Below are positions 53,419-61,908 of a stretch of DNA of 64,000 nt, piece after piece (within the stretch, counting starts at the first letter, position 1; each line of letters starts with the position of its first letter). The stretch lies in NCBI RefSeq assembly GCF_041021955.1, contig NZ_CP158375.1, positions 930,001 to 994,000 of the forward strand, read 5' to 3'. A program made the translations under genes and the position numbers. Source of the stretch: Caulobacter sp. 73W. GTDB taxonomy: Bacteria > Pseudomonadota > Alphaproteobacteria > Caulobacterales > Caulobacteraceae. Under the pieces are notes generated by a model. The model saw only the letters and a program-made list of their open reading frames with translations. It did no database searches and was not told the origin of the DNA.

Positions 53419-55356
53419 ATGAAAGCAGTCCTTTTGGCCGCCTCGGCCCTGTCGCTCTCCTTCTCCGCCGCTGTCGCCGCGCAGAACCCTCCGCCCCAGC
53501 CTCTTGCGATGACTCCGCCGATCACGGCGGCCCGGGACGTTCCCTATCCGGGCACGATCAAGCTGTTCGTCGACGCCACCGACACCGACCGCCGCATTAT
53601 CCGCGTGAAGCAGTCGATCCCCGTGGACAAGGCCGGCCCCTTCACCCTGCTCTATCCGGAATGGCTGCCGGGCAACCACGCCCCGCGCGGTCCGGTGGAC
53701 AAGGTCGCCGGCCTGGTGATCACCGCTGGCGGCCAGCGCATCGACTGGACCCGCGATCCGGTCGAGGTCTACGCCTATCATGTGAACGTGCCGCAGGGCG
53801 CGACCAGCCTTGAGGTCGAGTTCCAGTTCCTCTCGCCGGTCACCACCGACCAGGGCCGCATCGTCGTCACCAACGAGATGATGAACCTGCAGTGGAACCA
53901 GCTGGCCCTGTATCCGGCCGGATGGTTCACCCGCCAGATCCCGGTCGAGGTGGCCCTGCGCCTGCCCGACCAGTGGAAGTTCGGCGTCGCCATGGACGTG
54001 GCCGGGACCGCCGACGGCGTCACCACCTTCAAGCCCGTCTCGTTCGAGACCCTGGTGGACAGCCCGATGTTCGCCGGCCGCTACTACCGCCAGTTCGACC
54101 TCGATCCCGGCGGCCGCAGCCCGGTGAAGCTGAACGTCGTCGCCGACCGCGAGGAACTGCTGGCCGCCACTCCCGAGCAGATCGAGAAGCACCGCAACCT
54201 CGTGAAGCAGGCCGACAAGCTGTACGGCACCCGCCAGTACGACCGGTACGACTTCCTGCTGTCCCTGACCGACCGCATGGGCGGCATCGGGCTGGAGCAT
54301 CACCGTTCCAGCGAGAACGGCGTGCCGCCGACCTACTTCACCGACTGGGACAAGCACGCCGCCAACCGCGACCTGCTGCCCCACGAGTACACCCACTCCT
54401 GGAACGGCAAGTTCCGCCGCGGCGCGGACCTGTTCACCGCCGACTTCTCGGTCCCCATGCGCAACAGCATGCTGTGGGTCTATGAGGGCCAGACGCAGTA
54501 CTGGGGCTATGTCCTGTCGGCCCGCTCCGGCCTGCTGACCAAGCAGGAAACGCTGGAAGCCATCGCCTCCACCGCCGCCACCTACGAGGCCCGCGTGGGC
54601 CGCACCTGGCGCACGGTGCTGGACACCACCAACGACCCGATCACCATCGCCCGCAAGGCCGAGCCCTGGACCAGCTTCCAGCGGGGCGAGGACTACTATT
54701 CCGAGGGCCAACTCGTCTGGCTCGACGCCGACACCCTGATCCGCGAGAAGACCGGCGGCAAGAAGTCCCTCGACGACTTCGCCAAGGTGTTCCTGGGCGC
54801 CGAGGGCAAGTTCGACGGCAGCTACGTTCCGCTGACCTACGACTTCGACGGCGTGGTCGAGGCGTTGAACAAGGTGGTCGCCCACGACTGGGCCGGCTTC
54901 CTGAAGGCGCGGATCTACGACGTGGCGCCCAAGGCTCCGCTCGACGGCCTGGCGCGCGGCGGCTACCGCCTCGTCTACAAGGATACCCCCACCGCCTACT
55001 TCAAGGCCGGCGAGGCGCGCCGCAAGACCACCGACCTGACCTATTCCCTGGGCGTGGTCGTCGGCGGCGAAGGCAAGCTGAGCGCTGTGCAGTGGGAAGG
55101 CCCCGCCTTCAAGGCCGGCCTGACCAACGCCGGCCAGATCATCGCGGTCAACGGGATCGCCTATGACGCCGAACGCCTGAAGACGGCGATCACCGACGCC
55201 AAGGCGAGCGCCAAGCCGATCGAGCTGCTGGTGAAGACAGCCGAGCGCTACCGCACGGTCCAGATCCCCTACTACAACGGCCTGCGCTATCCGGCGCTGG
55301 AGCGGATCGCGGGGACCCCGGCCCGCCTCGACGACATCCTGACTCCCAGGAAGTAG
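53419..55356 (+). CDS. M61-family glycyl-aminopeptidase-like metallopeptidase with PDZ domain
   Basis: The 645-residue precursor has a signal peptide (LLAASALSLSFSAAVAAQ) and an N-terminal beta domain, then the zinc motif H322-E-Y-T-H326 (LLPHEYTHSWNGKFRR). The likely third ligand is the glutamate of LWVYEGQTQYWG, about 30 residues on. A C-terminal PDZ-like domain (about 540-620: LGVVVGGEGKLSAVQWEGPA, AGLTNAGQIIAVNG) follows. M61 enzymes remove N-terminal glycine or alanine from peptides in the periplasm. It lies on the opposite strand between rplL and rpoB, an unusual place, and shares a terminator with rplL. Confidence 0.9.
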   Translation: MKAVLLAASALSLSFSAAVAAQNPPPQPLAMTPPITAARDVPYPGTIKLFVDATDTDRRIIRVKQSIPVDKAGPFTLLYPEWLPGNHAPRGPVDKVAGLVITAGGQRIDWTRDPVEVYAYHVNVPQGATSLEVEFQFLSPVTTDQGRIVVTNEMMNLQWNQLALYPAGWFTRQIPVEVALRLPDQWKFGVAMDVAGTADGVTTFKPVSFETLVDSPMFAGRYYRQFDLDPGGRSPVKLNVVADREELLAATPEQIEKHRNLVKQADKLYGTRQYDRYDFLLSLTDRMGGIGLEHHRSSENGVPPTYFTDWDKHAANRDLLPHEYTHSWNGKFRRGADLFTADFSVPMRNSMLWVYEGQTQYWGYVLSARSGLLTKQETLEAIASTAATYEARVGRTWRTVLDTTNDPITIARKAEPWTSFQRGEDYYSEGQLVWLDADTLIREKTGGKKSLDDFAKVFLGAEGKFDGSYVPLTYDFDGVVEALNKVVAHDWAGFLKARIYDVAPKAPLDGLARGGYRLVYKDTPTAYFKAGEARRKTTDLTYSLGVVVGGEGKLSAVQWEGPAFKAGLTNAGQIIAVNGIAYDAERLKTAITDAKASAKPIELLVKTAERYRTVQIPYYNGLRYPALERIAGTPARLDDILTPRK

Positions 55357-55367
55357 GCCAAAGAAAA

Positions 55368-55393
55368 ACGGCCCCGGATCGCTCCGGGGCCGT
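55368..55393. terminator. Bidirectional terminator, M61 peptidase / rplL
   Basis: ACGGCCCCGGA-TCGC-TCCGGGGCCGT forms 11 pairs, preceded by AAAAA and followed by TTTCCTGT. It nearly repeats the terminator at 44659-44684. Confidence 0.9.
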
Positions 55394-55425
55394 TTCCTGT
55401 AGCGTCAGAGCTGACGCCGACCAGA

Positions 55426-55815
55426 TTACTTGATCTGGACGGTGGCGCCGGCTTCTTCGAGCTTCTTCTTGATCTCTTCAGCTTGCTGCTTGGAGACGTT
55501 CTCGACGACGTTCTGCGGAGCGCCTTCGACCAGGTCCTTAGCTTCCTTCAGGCCCAGGTCCGGACGGACGCCGCGGACTTCCTTGATCACGTTGATCTTC
55601 TTGTCGCCGCCGTTAGCGAGAACAACGGTGAACTCGGTTTGCTCTTCAGCGGCTTCAGCCGGAGCGCCAGCAGCGCCGCCAGCGGCGGGAGCAGCGAACG
55701 CGACCGGAGCGGCGGCCGAGACGCCCCACTTTTCTTCGAGCAGCTTGGACAGCTCAGCGGCTTCCAGAACCGACAGGGCGGACAGGTCTTCGACGATCTT
55801 TTCGAGCTTCGACAT
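55426..55815 (-). CDS. rplL: 50S ribosomal protein L7/L12
   Basis: The 129-residue stalk protein recruits translation factors. It has the N-terminal dimerisation helix ([20 protein letters not shown]), an Ala/Gly/Pro hinge, and the C-terminal domain with [20 protein letters not shown] and [19 protein letters not shown]. It follows rplJ by 50 bp and ends at a bidirectional terminator, so it does not continue into rpoB. Confidence 0.97.
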   Translation of the reverse strand: MSKLEKIVEDLSALSVLEAAELSKLLEEKWGVSAAAPVAFAAPAAGGAAGAPAEAAEEQTEFTVVLANGGDKKINVIKEVRGVRPDLGLKEAKDLVEGAPQNVVENVSKQQAEEIKKKLEEAGATVQIK

Positions 55816-55865
55816 GATAGTTCCTTAGAGGATGAGGGATGTTGGGGAGATGACTGACAGTCCGC

Positions 55866-56384
55866 TTACGCGGCGTCCTTCGTGGCGTAAGCGTTGAAGA
55901 CGCGAGCGAGCTGACCCGCCGGAGCCTGCAGAACGCCGGCGACCTTGGTGGCCGGAGCGTTGAGCAGCCCGATGAGCTGGCCGCGGATCTGGTCGAGCGA
56001 GGGCAGGGTCGCCAGGGCCTTGACGGCCTTCTCGTCCAGGATGGTCGTTTGACCCAGGATGCCGCCAACGATTTTGAACTTGTCGTTGTCCTTGGCGTAC
56101 TGGGCGACGACCTTGGCGGCGGACACCGGATCGGCGCCGTAGGCGATGGCGACCGGGCCGACGAAGAGGGCGTCGCCCGCTTCACCTGCCGAGCCGTTCA
56201 GGGCCTTTTGCACCAGGGTGTTCTTCACCACCTTCAGCGAAGCGCCTTCCTTACGGAGGCGCAGACGCAGGTCGGTCATTTCCGCAACGGTCAGACCCAT
56301 ATAGTGGGTCACGACGACAGCGCCGGAGTCAGCGAAAACGCCCTTGAGCGTCTCGATCGACTCTTGCTTTTGAGCGCGGTCCAT
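55866..56384 (-). CDS. rplJ: 50S ribosomal protein L10
   Basis: The 172-residue protein anchors L7/L12 dimers to 23S rRNA. It begins MDRAQKQESIETLKGVFADS and contains MGLTVAEMTDLRLRLRKEGA and VVKNTLVQKALNG, with the C-terminal helix that binds L12 near its end. A plus-strand GST gene separates it from rplA. It has its own promoter and a leader of about 270 bases, consistent with L10-L12 autoregulation. Confidence 0.97.
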   Translation of the reverse strand: MDRAQKQESIETLKGVFADSGAVVVTHYMGLTVAEMTDLRLRLRKEGASLKVVKNTLVQKALNGSAGEAGDALFVGPVAIAYGADPVSAAKVVAQYAKDNDKFKIVGGILGQTTILDEKAVKALATLPSLDQIRGQLIGLLNAPATKVAGVLQAPAGQLARVFNAYATKDAA

Positions 56385-56661
56385 TGCGGTCTCCTACTCA
56401 GTTACAGCGGCCGGACCATCCGGACGCCGAAGTTGACTTCGCGGCGAAAGGATCGCTCCCATCGCGCTTGGTCGGTCTCGACTGTCCGAAGGATGCACGA
56501 GCCGCGCGCTCATCCGTCGGAACGGAATGGTGCGAGCAGAGCTCTTTGCTTCCCCGTCTCCCGGCGGCTGGAAAGGGCTCTTCCCAGTTACGGCTCCAGT
56601 GACCCTGGCGCCCCACAGTTCTCGGACAGGTTTCGCCGCCACGAGGGCGACGGAAGCGGCG
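56385..56661 (-). other. rplJ-rplL leader region
   Basis: Between the predicted start of transcription and rplJ lie about 270 bases with no gene, the size seen for L10(L12)4-binding leaders in other bacteria. I did not fold it in detail. The remainder up to 56738 is the 5' flank of the GST gene. Confidence 0.5.
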
Positions 56662-56690
56662 CGTATAATGGAAAAGGCCGCCGGACTCAA
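56662..56690 (-). promoter_or_regulatory. Predicted rplJL promoter
   Basis: On the minus strand, TTGAGT (56690-56685) is 17 bases from TATACG (56667-56662). It would drive rplJ-rplL separately from rplKA. Confidence 0.65.
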
Positions 56691-56738
56691 CCCCGCCCCG
56701 ACTGAGGCGTTGAGCCAACGAAGACACCAGGAGAATCC

Positions 56739-57467
56739 ATGGCCTACGAGCTCTATTACTGGCCCGGCATCCAGGGGCGCGGCGAGTTCGTCCGCCTGGC
56801 CCTCGAACAGGCCGGCGCAGATTACGTCGACGTGGCCCGCGGAAGCAAGGACGAGGGCCAGGGCGTCCCTGCCCTGACCGCCTTCCTCGAAGGCGGCGCC
56901 ACAACCCACCCGCCGTTCGCCCCGCCCTTCCTGAAGGACGGCGATGTGCTCATCGGCCAGACCGCCGCGATCCTGCTGTACCTGGGGCCGAAGCTGAAGC
57001 TCGCCCCGCGGCTGGAGGCCGACCGCCTTTGGGTCCACCAGATCCAGCTGACCATCGCCGACCTGACGGCGGAGGCGCACGACACCCATCACCCGGTCGG
57101 GCTGGGCCTCTATTACGAGGACCAGAAGAAGGAGGCCAAGCGCCGCGCCAAGGAGTTCCGCAAGCAGCGGATCCCGAAGTTCCTGAACTGGCTGGAGACG
57201 ATCCTGGCCGCCAATCCCGCCGGCGACCAATGGCTGGTGGGCGACAAGCTGACCTATGCCGACCTGTCGGCGTTCCAGGTGGTGCAGGGCCTGCTCTACG
57301 CCTTCCCCAAGGCAGCCAAGAAGGCGCTGAAGCAGACGCCCAAGCTGGCCGCCCTGGCCGTGCGCGTCGCCGACCAGCCCCGGATCAAGGCCTATCTGGA
57401 AAGCGAACGCCGCCTGCCCTTCAGCGAGGAAGGCGTCTTCCGCCAGTACGCCGAGCTGGATTCGTAG
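56739..57467 (+). CDS. Glutathione S-transferase family protein
   Basis: The 242-residue protein has a thioredoxin-like N-terminal domain (ELYYWPGIQGRGEFVRLALE, ending with the DGDVLIGQTAAILLYL segment that binds the glutathione gamma-glutamyl group) and a helical C-terminal domain with the N-capping motif LTYADLSAFQVV near residue 170. It resembles sigma/alpha-like soluble GSTs. It follows a good GGAGAATCC start site. Its opposite-strand position between rplA and rplJ is unrelated to translation and probably reflects an insertion in this lineage. Confidence 0.86.
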   Translation: MAYELYYWPGIQGRGEFVRLALEQAGADYVDVARGSKDEGQGVPALTAFLEGGATTHPPFAPPFLKDGDVLIGQTAAILLYLGPKLKLAPRLEADRLWVHQIQLTIADLTAEAHDTHHPVGLGLYYEDQKKEAKRRAKEFRKQRIPKFLNWLETILAANPAGDQWLVGDKLTYADLSAFQVVQGLLYAFPKAAKKALKQTPKLAALAVRVADQPRIKAYLESERRLPFSEEGVFRQYAELDS

Positions 57468-57494
57468 GGGCGGGGCCGCCCCTAAACCCCAGCC

Positions 57495-57613
57495 GCTCCT
57501 TCCCGCGAAGTCGGGAATCCAAGGGGCGCTTCCGCTCCCCTGCCCCTCAGCTTGGATCCCCGGCGGAGTTCATCCTCGGGCGCGCTTCGCGCGACCCGGG
57601 GACGGGGATGAGC
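57495..57613. repeat. Dispersed intergenic repeat, family 3
   Basis: The element contains TTCCCGCGAAGTCGGGAA with CCAAG on one side and CTTGGATCCCCGG later, plus the palindrome GGGCGCGCTTCGCGCGACCC. It ends GGGGATGAGCGG. The nested inverted repeats and lack of coding content fit a dispersed repeat between GST and rplA. Confidence 0.55.
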
Positions 57614-57635
57614 GGCTTGAAGTCACAAACGAAAA

Positions 57636-57662
57636 CGGCGGCGAGGGATGCCCTCGCCGCCG
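57636..57662 (-). terminator. Intrinsic terminator of the rplK-rplA operon
   Basis: CGGCGGCGAGGG-ATG-CCCTCGCCGCCG is a perfect 12-bp stem. On the minus strand it is followed by TTTTCGTTT, 24 bp after rplA. Confidence 0.88.
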
Positions 57663-57686
57663 CAATCTTCAGCAGTGATCTGCCGC

Positions 57687-58376
57687 TTAAGCGGTGATCG
57701 AACCGGTGTCGATCTTGAAGCCCGGGCCCATCGTCGACGACAGGCTGATGCGCTTCACGTACACGCCCTTGGCGCCCGAGGGCTTGGAGCGGTTGAGAGC
57801 GTCGACCAGAGCGACCACGTTGGCCTTCAGCGCGTCCTCGGTGAACGAGGCCTTGCCGATGCCGGCGTGAACGATACCGGCCTTTTCGACGCGGAACTCA
57901 ACGGCGCCGCCCTTGGCGTCCTTGACGGCCTGAGCGACGTTCGGGGTCACGGTGCCGACCTTCGGGTTCGGCATCAGGCCGCGCGGGCCCAGCACCTTAC
58001 CCAGACGACCCACGAGGGCCATCATGTCCGGCGTCGCGATGACGCGGTCGAAGTCCATGAAGCCGCCGTTGATCTTTTCGTACAGATCTTCAGCGCCGAC
58101 ATGTTCCGCACCAGCGGCCTTGGCTTCGTCAGCCTTGGCGTCCTTGGCGAAGACGGCGACGCGAACGTCACGGCCCGTGCCCGACGGCAGGTTGACCACG
58201 CCGCGGACCTGTTGGTCGGCGTGACGCGGGTCGACGCCCAGGTTCACCGAGATCTCGATGGTCTCGTCGAACTTGGCCTTGGCGTTGGCCTTCACCAGCT
58301 TGATGGCTTCGTCGAGCGCGAGGTTCGCGTCGCGGTCGCCGGTCCAGGCTTGGATGCGCTTGGGTTGCTTAGCCAT
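57687..58376 (-). CDS. rplA: 50S ribosomal protein L1
   Basis: The 229-residue protein forms the L1 stalk at the tRNA exit site. It begins [20 protein letters not shown] and contains the conserved [16 protein letters not shown] and [16 protein letters not shown] segments. It starts three bases after rplK and is followed by a strong terminator, closing this transcript. Confidence 0.97.
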   Translation of the reverse strand: MAKQPKRIQAWTGDRDANLALDEAIKLVKANAKAKFDETIEISVNLGVDPRHADQQVRGVVNLPSGTGRDVRVAVFAKDAKADEAKAAGAEHVGAEDLYEKINGGFMDFDRVIATPDMMALVGRLGKVLGPRGLMPNPKVGTVTPNVAQAVKDAKGGAVEFRVEKAGIVHAGIGKASFTEDALKANVVALVDALNRSKPSGAKGVYVKRISLSSTMGPGFKIDTGSITA

Positions 58377-58379
58377 GAC

Positions 58380-58811
58380 TTAGGACTCCACCACTTTCAG
58401 GCCCATCGCGCGGGCCGAGCCCTCGATGATGCGGGCCGCGGCTTCAACGTCATTGGCGTTGAGGTCTTTCATCTTCTTTTCGGCGATCTCGCGCAGCTGG
58501 GTGCGGGTGATCGAGCCGACGGTCTCGCGACCGGTCAGCTTGGCGCCGGACTTCAGGCCGGTGGCTTCCTTCAGGTAGAAGGTGGCCGGCGGCGTCTTCG
58601 TCACGAAGGTGAACGACTTGTCCTGATAGACCGTGATCACGGTCGGCAGGGGCGTGCCCTTCTGGACGTTTTCGGTCCGTGCGTTGAACTCTTTGCAGAA
58701 GCCCATGATGTTCACGCCGCGTTGACCCAGCGCCGGCCCGATGGGCGGCGAAGGCGTGGCGGAGCCGGCGGGCACCTGCAGCTTGATATAGCCCAGGATC
58801 TTCTTTGCCAT
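58380..58811 (-). CDS. rplK: 50S ribosomal protein L11
   Basis: The 143-residue protein binds the GTPase-associated centre of 23S rRNA. It contains [40 protein letters not shown] and the C-terminal [21 protein letters not shown] small GGCCGGATTTCCGGCC hairpin (58824-58839) lies just before its GAGGAGA site. It is 132 bp after nusG and coupled to rplA. Confidence 0.97.
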   Translation of the reverse strand: MAKKILGYIKLQVPAGSATPSPPIGPALGQRGVNIMGFCKEFNARTENVQKGTPLPTVITVYQDKSFTFVTKTPPATFYLKEATGLKSGAKLTGRETVGSITRTQLREIAEKKMKDLNANDVEAAARIIEGSARAMGLKVVES

Positions 58812-58943
58812 AGTCTCCTCGGTGGCCGGAAATCCGGCCGGTTGAGCCGTGGTGCGGGCTTGGCGTCCCTCCCACGGATTTGATGGACGCCCCGAAGGCC
58901 GTCCGGTCTTCCCCCGCCGCCTAGGCCGCGGGGAATTTCGTCA

Positions 58944-59507
58944 TCAGGCGGTTTTCTCGACCTGATTGTATTCCAGCTCGACCGGGGTCGCCCGGCCGAA
59001 GATCGAAACGGTGACGCGCAGGCGGGCGCGCTCTTCGTCCACGTCCTCCACCGAACCGGTGAAGCTGGCGAACGGACCATCGGTGACGCGCACCTGCTCG
59101 CCGATCTCGTAGGAGACGGTGGGCTTCGGACGCTCGACGCCCTCTTCGATGGCGCCGACGATGCGCTGGACTTCACGTTCCGGCACCGGGGTCGGCTTCG
59201 AGCCGCCCTGGGCGCCCAGGAAGCCGGTGACCTTCGGGGTGTTCTTGATGAGGTGGTAGGCTTCGTCGGTCAGGTGCATCTTCACCAGCACGTAGCCGGG
59301 GAAGAACTTGCGCTCGGCGTTGACCTTGCGGCCGCGGCGGATCTCGACGACGTCCTCGGTCGGGACCAGGATTTCCGAGAAGCTGTCTTCCAGGCCTTGC
59401 GACTTGGCTTGCTCGAGGATGCTGTCACGCACCTTCTTCTCGAAGTTCGAGTAGGCGTGGACGATGTACCACTTGTGGTTCGGGTTCGAGCCGGTCTGAT
59501 CGTTCAT
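58944..59507 (-). CDS. nusG: Transcription termination/antitermination protein NusG
   Basis: The 187-residue protein has the NGN domain (KWYIVHAYSNFEKKVRDSIL, FFPGYVLVKMHLTDEAYHLI) and a C-terminal KOW domain (GEQVRVTDGPFASFTGSVED). It binds RNA polymerase, Rho and S10. It starts four bases after secE, the normal secE-nusG arrangement. Confidence 0.97.
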   Translation of the reverse strand: MNDQTGSNPNHKWYIVHAYSNFEKKVRDSILEQAKSQGLEDSFSEILVPTEDVVEIRRGRKVNAERKFFPGYVLVKMHLTDEAYHLIKNTPKVTGFLGAQGGSKPTPVPEREVQRIVGAIEEGVERPKPTVSYEIGEQVRVTDGPFASFTGSVEDVDEERARLRVTVSIFGRATPVELEYNQVEKTA

Positions 59508-59511
59508 CGTC

Positions 59512-59829
59512 TTATCCTGCGTTCACCAGGGCGAGGATCTGCGACACGCCGGTGCGCAGGACCCAATCGACCACAAAGAAGAAGATCGAGGTCATCACCA
59601 CCATGATGAAAACCATCAGCGAGGTGATCCAGGTCTCCTTGCGGGAGGTCCAGGTGATCTTCTTCGCTTCGGCCATGACCTGTTCGAAGAACTTGGCCGG
59701 GCTGACGCGCTTCTTGGGCGCGGCTTCAGCCTTCAGCGCGGAAGCCTGACCCGCAGGGGCCATCGCCGCCGCCGTCTTGGCGGCGCGGGCTTTCATCGCT
59801 GACGGGGTCGATCCCGGTTTCCTGGCCAT
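59512..59829 (-). CDS. secE: Preprotein translocase subunit SecE
   Basis: About 105 residues. The C-terminal half is the conserved single-helix SecE core: FFEQVMAEAKKITWTSRKET then the membrane segment TSLMVFIMVVMTSIFFFVVD. The N-terminal 45 residues are a basic, alanine-rich extension (ARKPGSTPSAMKARAAKTAA) common in alphaproteobacterial SecE. An in-frame ATG at 59859 is an alternative start; both have weak ribosome binding sites and I prefer 59829. It lies between tRNA-Trp and nusG. Confidence 0.92.
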   Translation of the reverse strand: MARKPGSTPSAMKARAAKTAAAMAPAGQASALKAEAAPKKRVSPAKFFEQVMAEAKKITWTSRKETWITSLMVFIMVVMTSIFFFVVDWVLRTGVSQILALVNAG

Positions 59830-59902
59830 AAGCGGCTCGCGACCTTCTAAAACTGACATGACCGGCTGCGCGCGAGGCGTAGCCGGCTCTTCATATAGGT
59901 AG

Positions 59903-59978
59903 TGGCAGGAGTGGAGGGACTCGAACCCCCGGCCCTCGGTTTTGGAGACCGATGCTCTACCAGCTGAGCTACACTCCT
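59903..59978 (-). tRNA. tRNA-Trp (anticodon CCA)
   Basis: The 76-base minus-strand sequence folds as a tRNA: acceptor AGGAGTG/CACTCCT, D-arm GCTC..GAGC, anticodon loop CTCCAAA with CCA, T-arm with GGTTCGAGTCC, and an encoded CCA end. tRNA-Trp directly upstream of secE-nusG is a conserved arrangement. Confidence 0.97.
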
Positions 59979-60075
59979 AGACGTCGGCTTTCGCCGCAGT
60001 CCTCCGGGCAATGAACAGCGCGCCGGGAAGCCGTTGAGCCTTCCGGCGCGCTCGGCTCATGCGCCGGAGCCGGCT

Positions 60076-60104
60076 CGTTTAGCAGCGACATGATCGGGGA
60101 GCAA
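60076..60104 (-). promoter_or_regulatory. Possible promoter of tRNA-Trp-secE-nusG
   Basis: On the minus strand, TTGCTC (60104-60099) and TAAACG (60081-60076) are 17 bases apart, about 100 bp before the tRNA. A long GC-rich hairpin lies in between (about 60017-60050). Confidence 0.35.
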
Positions 60105-60203
60105 GGGGATCGGACACCCCATGGGCCGCGATCTGCATGTGGATCGAAGCGTGCGCCGGACGCGTTTTCCCGGCAGCTCCACCATCAGAGAGGAAAACGC
60201 GCC

Positions 60204-60389
60204 ATGGGTCACGCCGCAACGAGCAACGGCCGTCCGTCCAATCGGGAAACGGAGAACGAGAACCTGAAGCCCGGCGGCGAAGGCCAGCCGCCTCGTCCGG
60301 CGACGGAGCCGGCGGGCTCGAAATCAAGCCAGGACAGCCACAAGACCGCGACCGATCCCGGCTCCGGCGAGGCCAAGTCCGGCGCCTGA
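60204..60389 (+). CDS. Small hydrophilic hypothetical protein
   Basis: A 61-residue product, MGHAATSNGRPSNRETENEN..., very rich in polar residues, glycine and proline and probably disordered. AGAGGAAA lies upstream at acceptable spacing from the ATG at 60204. No family is recognised. It converges on the lipoprotein gene with 26 bp between stops. Confidence 0.5.
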   Translation: MGHAATSNGRPSNRETENENLKPGGEGQPPRPATEPAGSKSSQDSHKTATDPGSGEAKSGA

Positions 60390-60415
60390 GCGCCGGACCG
60401 CCCCTCCAGCCGGAG

Positions 60416-60817
60416 TTACTGGGCCGTCGCGCCGTCCGTGGCGGCGACCGTCGTCGGCGCGGCCGCGGAACAACGCAGGCTCAGATACTCCCACTTCACA
60501 TCCGTCAGGACCTTGCCGCAGTCCGACGTCTGACCATTGTCCATGCCCGTGACAGCGACGCTGACACCCTTGGCCGGATCAGGCGCGGGGGCGGCGGACG
60601 TCACGTCATACATCACCCCGCCGGGACCACGGAGCGCCACGCAGGTGGCGCCGGTCGAGGCGTTGGTGGCCGGCCGTGCGCAGCCGGAGACATTTATGGC
60701 TTTGCCCGCGACCGCCGCGACCTGGGTCTGAGACCCGGTTCCGGCATTGCCGCAAGCCGACAAGGCAAGGATCGAAAACGCGGCGACAGCCGCGCCTTTC
60801 AACAACGCTACGCGCAT
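60416..60817 (-). CDS. Putative lipoprotein
   Basis: The 133-residue precursor has a lipobox L19-S-A-C22 (ALSACGNAGTG), so it is probably a lipid-anchored envelope protein. The mature part has four further cysteines (SGCARPA, ATCVALRG, SDCGKVL, LRCSAAA) that could form two disulfides. GGAGGG precedes the ATG at 60817; further upstream open frame has no signal features. No family is recognised. Confidence 0.72.
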   Translation of the reverse strand: MRVALLKGAAVAAFSILALSACGNAGTGSQTQVAAVAGKAINVSGCARPATNASTGATCVALRGPGGVMYDVTSAAPAPDPAKGVSVAVTGMDNGQTSDCGKVLTDVKWEYLSLRCSAAAPTTVAATDGATAQ

Positions 60818-61074
60818 CCATCCCTCCGTATATTTTACGCTCTCTGGTGGAGCAGAGACGACTCTGCGCCTCGTTAGAGGAGTTGGCAACGCATATTTTG
60901 ACGTTCGCCGTAAAACCGTGCGCTCATTTTGACACTCTTGAGAATTTCATTGCGCGGGCGGCATCGGTTGACATCGCCCCCTCGCGCATCACATGACGGG
61001 GCGTCGTCCGATGGGCCGTAGACGGCGATGTTGAGACACGTGCGCCGACGCTGGCGCAAAGGAACCTTCCGGCC

Positions 61075-61908
61075 ATGACCGACACGGCTTTGCAGACCCC
61101 TCCCGCCCCAGCGCCTTCGGGCGCGCACCACATCGAGACGGTGCTGTGGGTGAAGCACTGGACCGACCGCCTGTTCAGCTTCGGCATCACGCGGCCGGCG
61201 TCCCTGCGCTTCCGCTCCGGCGAGTTCGTGATGATCGGCCTGCCGCCGCGCCCCGAGCTGGGCGAGACCAAGCCGATCCTGCGCGCCTATTCGATCGCCT
61301 CGCCCTGCTTCGCCGAGGAGCTGGAGTTCTTCTCGATCAAGGTGCCGGACGGTCCGCTGACCTCGCGCCTCCAGCAGATCAAGGTCGGCGACCAGATCCT
61401 GCTGGGCAAGAAGCCGACCGGCACCCTGGTGCTGGACGCGGTGAAGCCGGGCAAGCGCCTGTTCCTGTTCGGCACCGGCACGGGCCTGGCGCCCTGGCTG
61501 TCCGTGGCCCGCGATCCCGACGCCTATTCGCGCTTCGAGAAGGTGATCGTCGCCCACGGCGTGCGCGAGGTCGAGGAGCTAGCCTATCGCGACTTCTTCA
61601 CCAGCGAGATCCACGACGACCCGCTGGTCGGCGACGAGGCCAAGGCCCAGCTCGTCTATTATCCTTCGGTGACCCGCGAGGCGTTCGAACGCCAGGGCCG
61701 CTTCACCACCCTGGTGGAGAACGGCCAGCTGTTCCGCGACCTGGGCCTGCCCGGCGGCAAGTTCGATCCCGAGCAGGACCGCGCCATGCTGTGCGGCTCC
61801 ATGGCCATGATCAAGGATCTCGCCGCCCTGCTGGAAAGCCGTGGCATGAAGGAAGGCTCCAACGCCGAGCCGGGGGACTATGTCCTCGAACGCGCCTTCG
61901 TCGGCTGA
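61075..61908 (+). CDS. fpr: Ferredoxin--NADP+ reductase
   Basis: The 277-residue flavoprotein exchanges electrons between NADPH and ferredoxin or flavodoxin. The FAD-binding motif RAYSIASP lies near residue 77, the NADP-binding FLFGTGTGLAPWLSVARDPD near residue 130, and the CGSMAMIKDLAALL segment precedes the C terminus, which ends ERAFVG as in the bacterial Fpr subclass. The moeA start overlaps its 3' end by 29 bases. A TTGACA hexamer at 60968 lies upstream without a convincing -10. Confidence 0.93.
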   Translation: MTDTALQTPPAPAPSGAHHIETVLWVKHWTDRLFSFGITRPASLRFRSGEFVMIGLPPRPELGETKPILRAYSIASPCFAEELEFFSIKVPDGPLTSRLQQIKVGDQILLGKKPTGTLVLDAVKPGKRLFLFGTGTGLAPWLSVARDPDAYSRFEKVIVAHGVREVEELAYRDFFTSEIHDDPLVGDEAKAQLVYYPSVTREAFERQGRFTTLVENGQLFRDLGLPGGKFDPEQDRAMLCGSMAMIKDLAALLESRGMKEGSNAEPGDYVLERAFVG

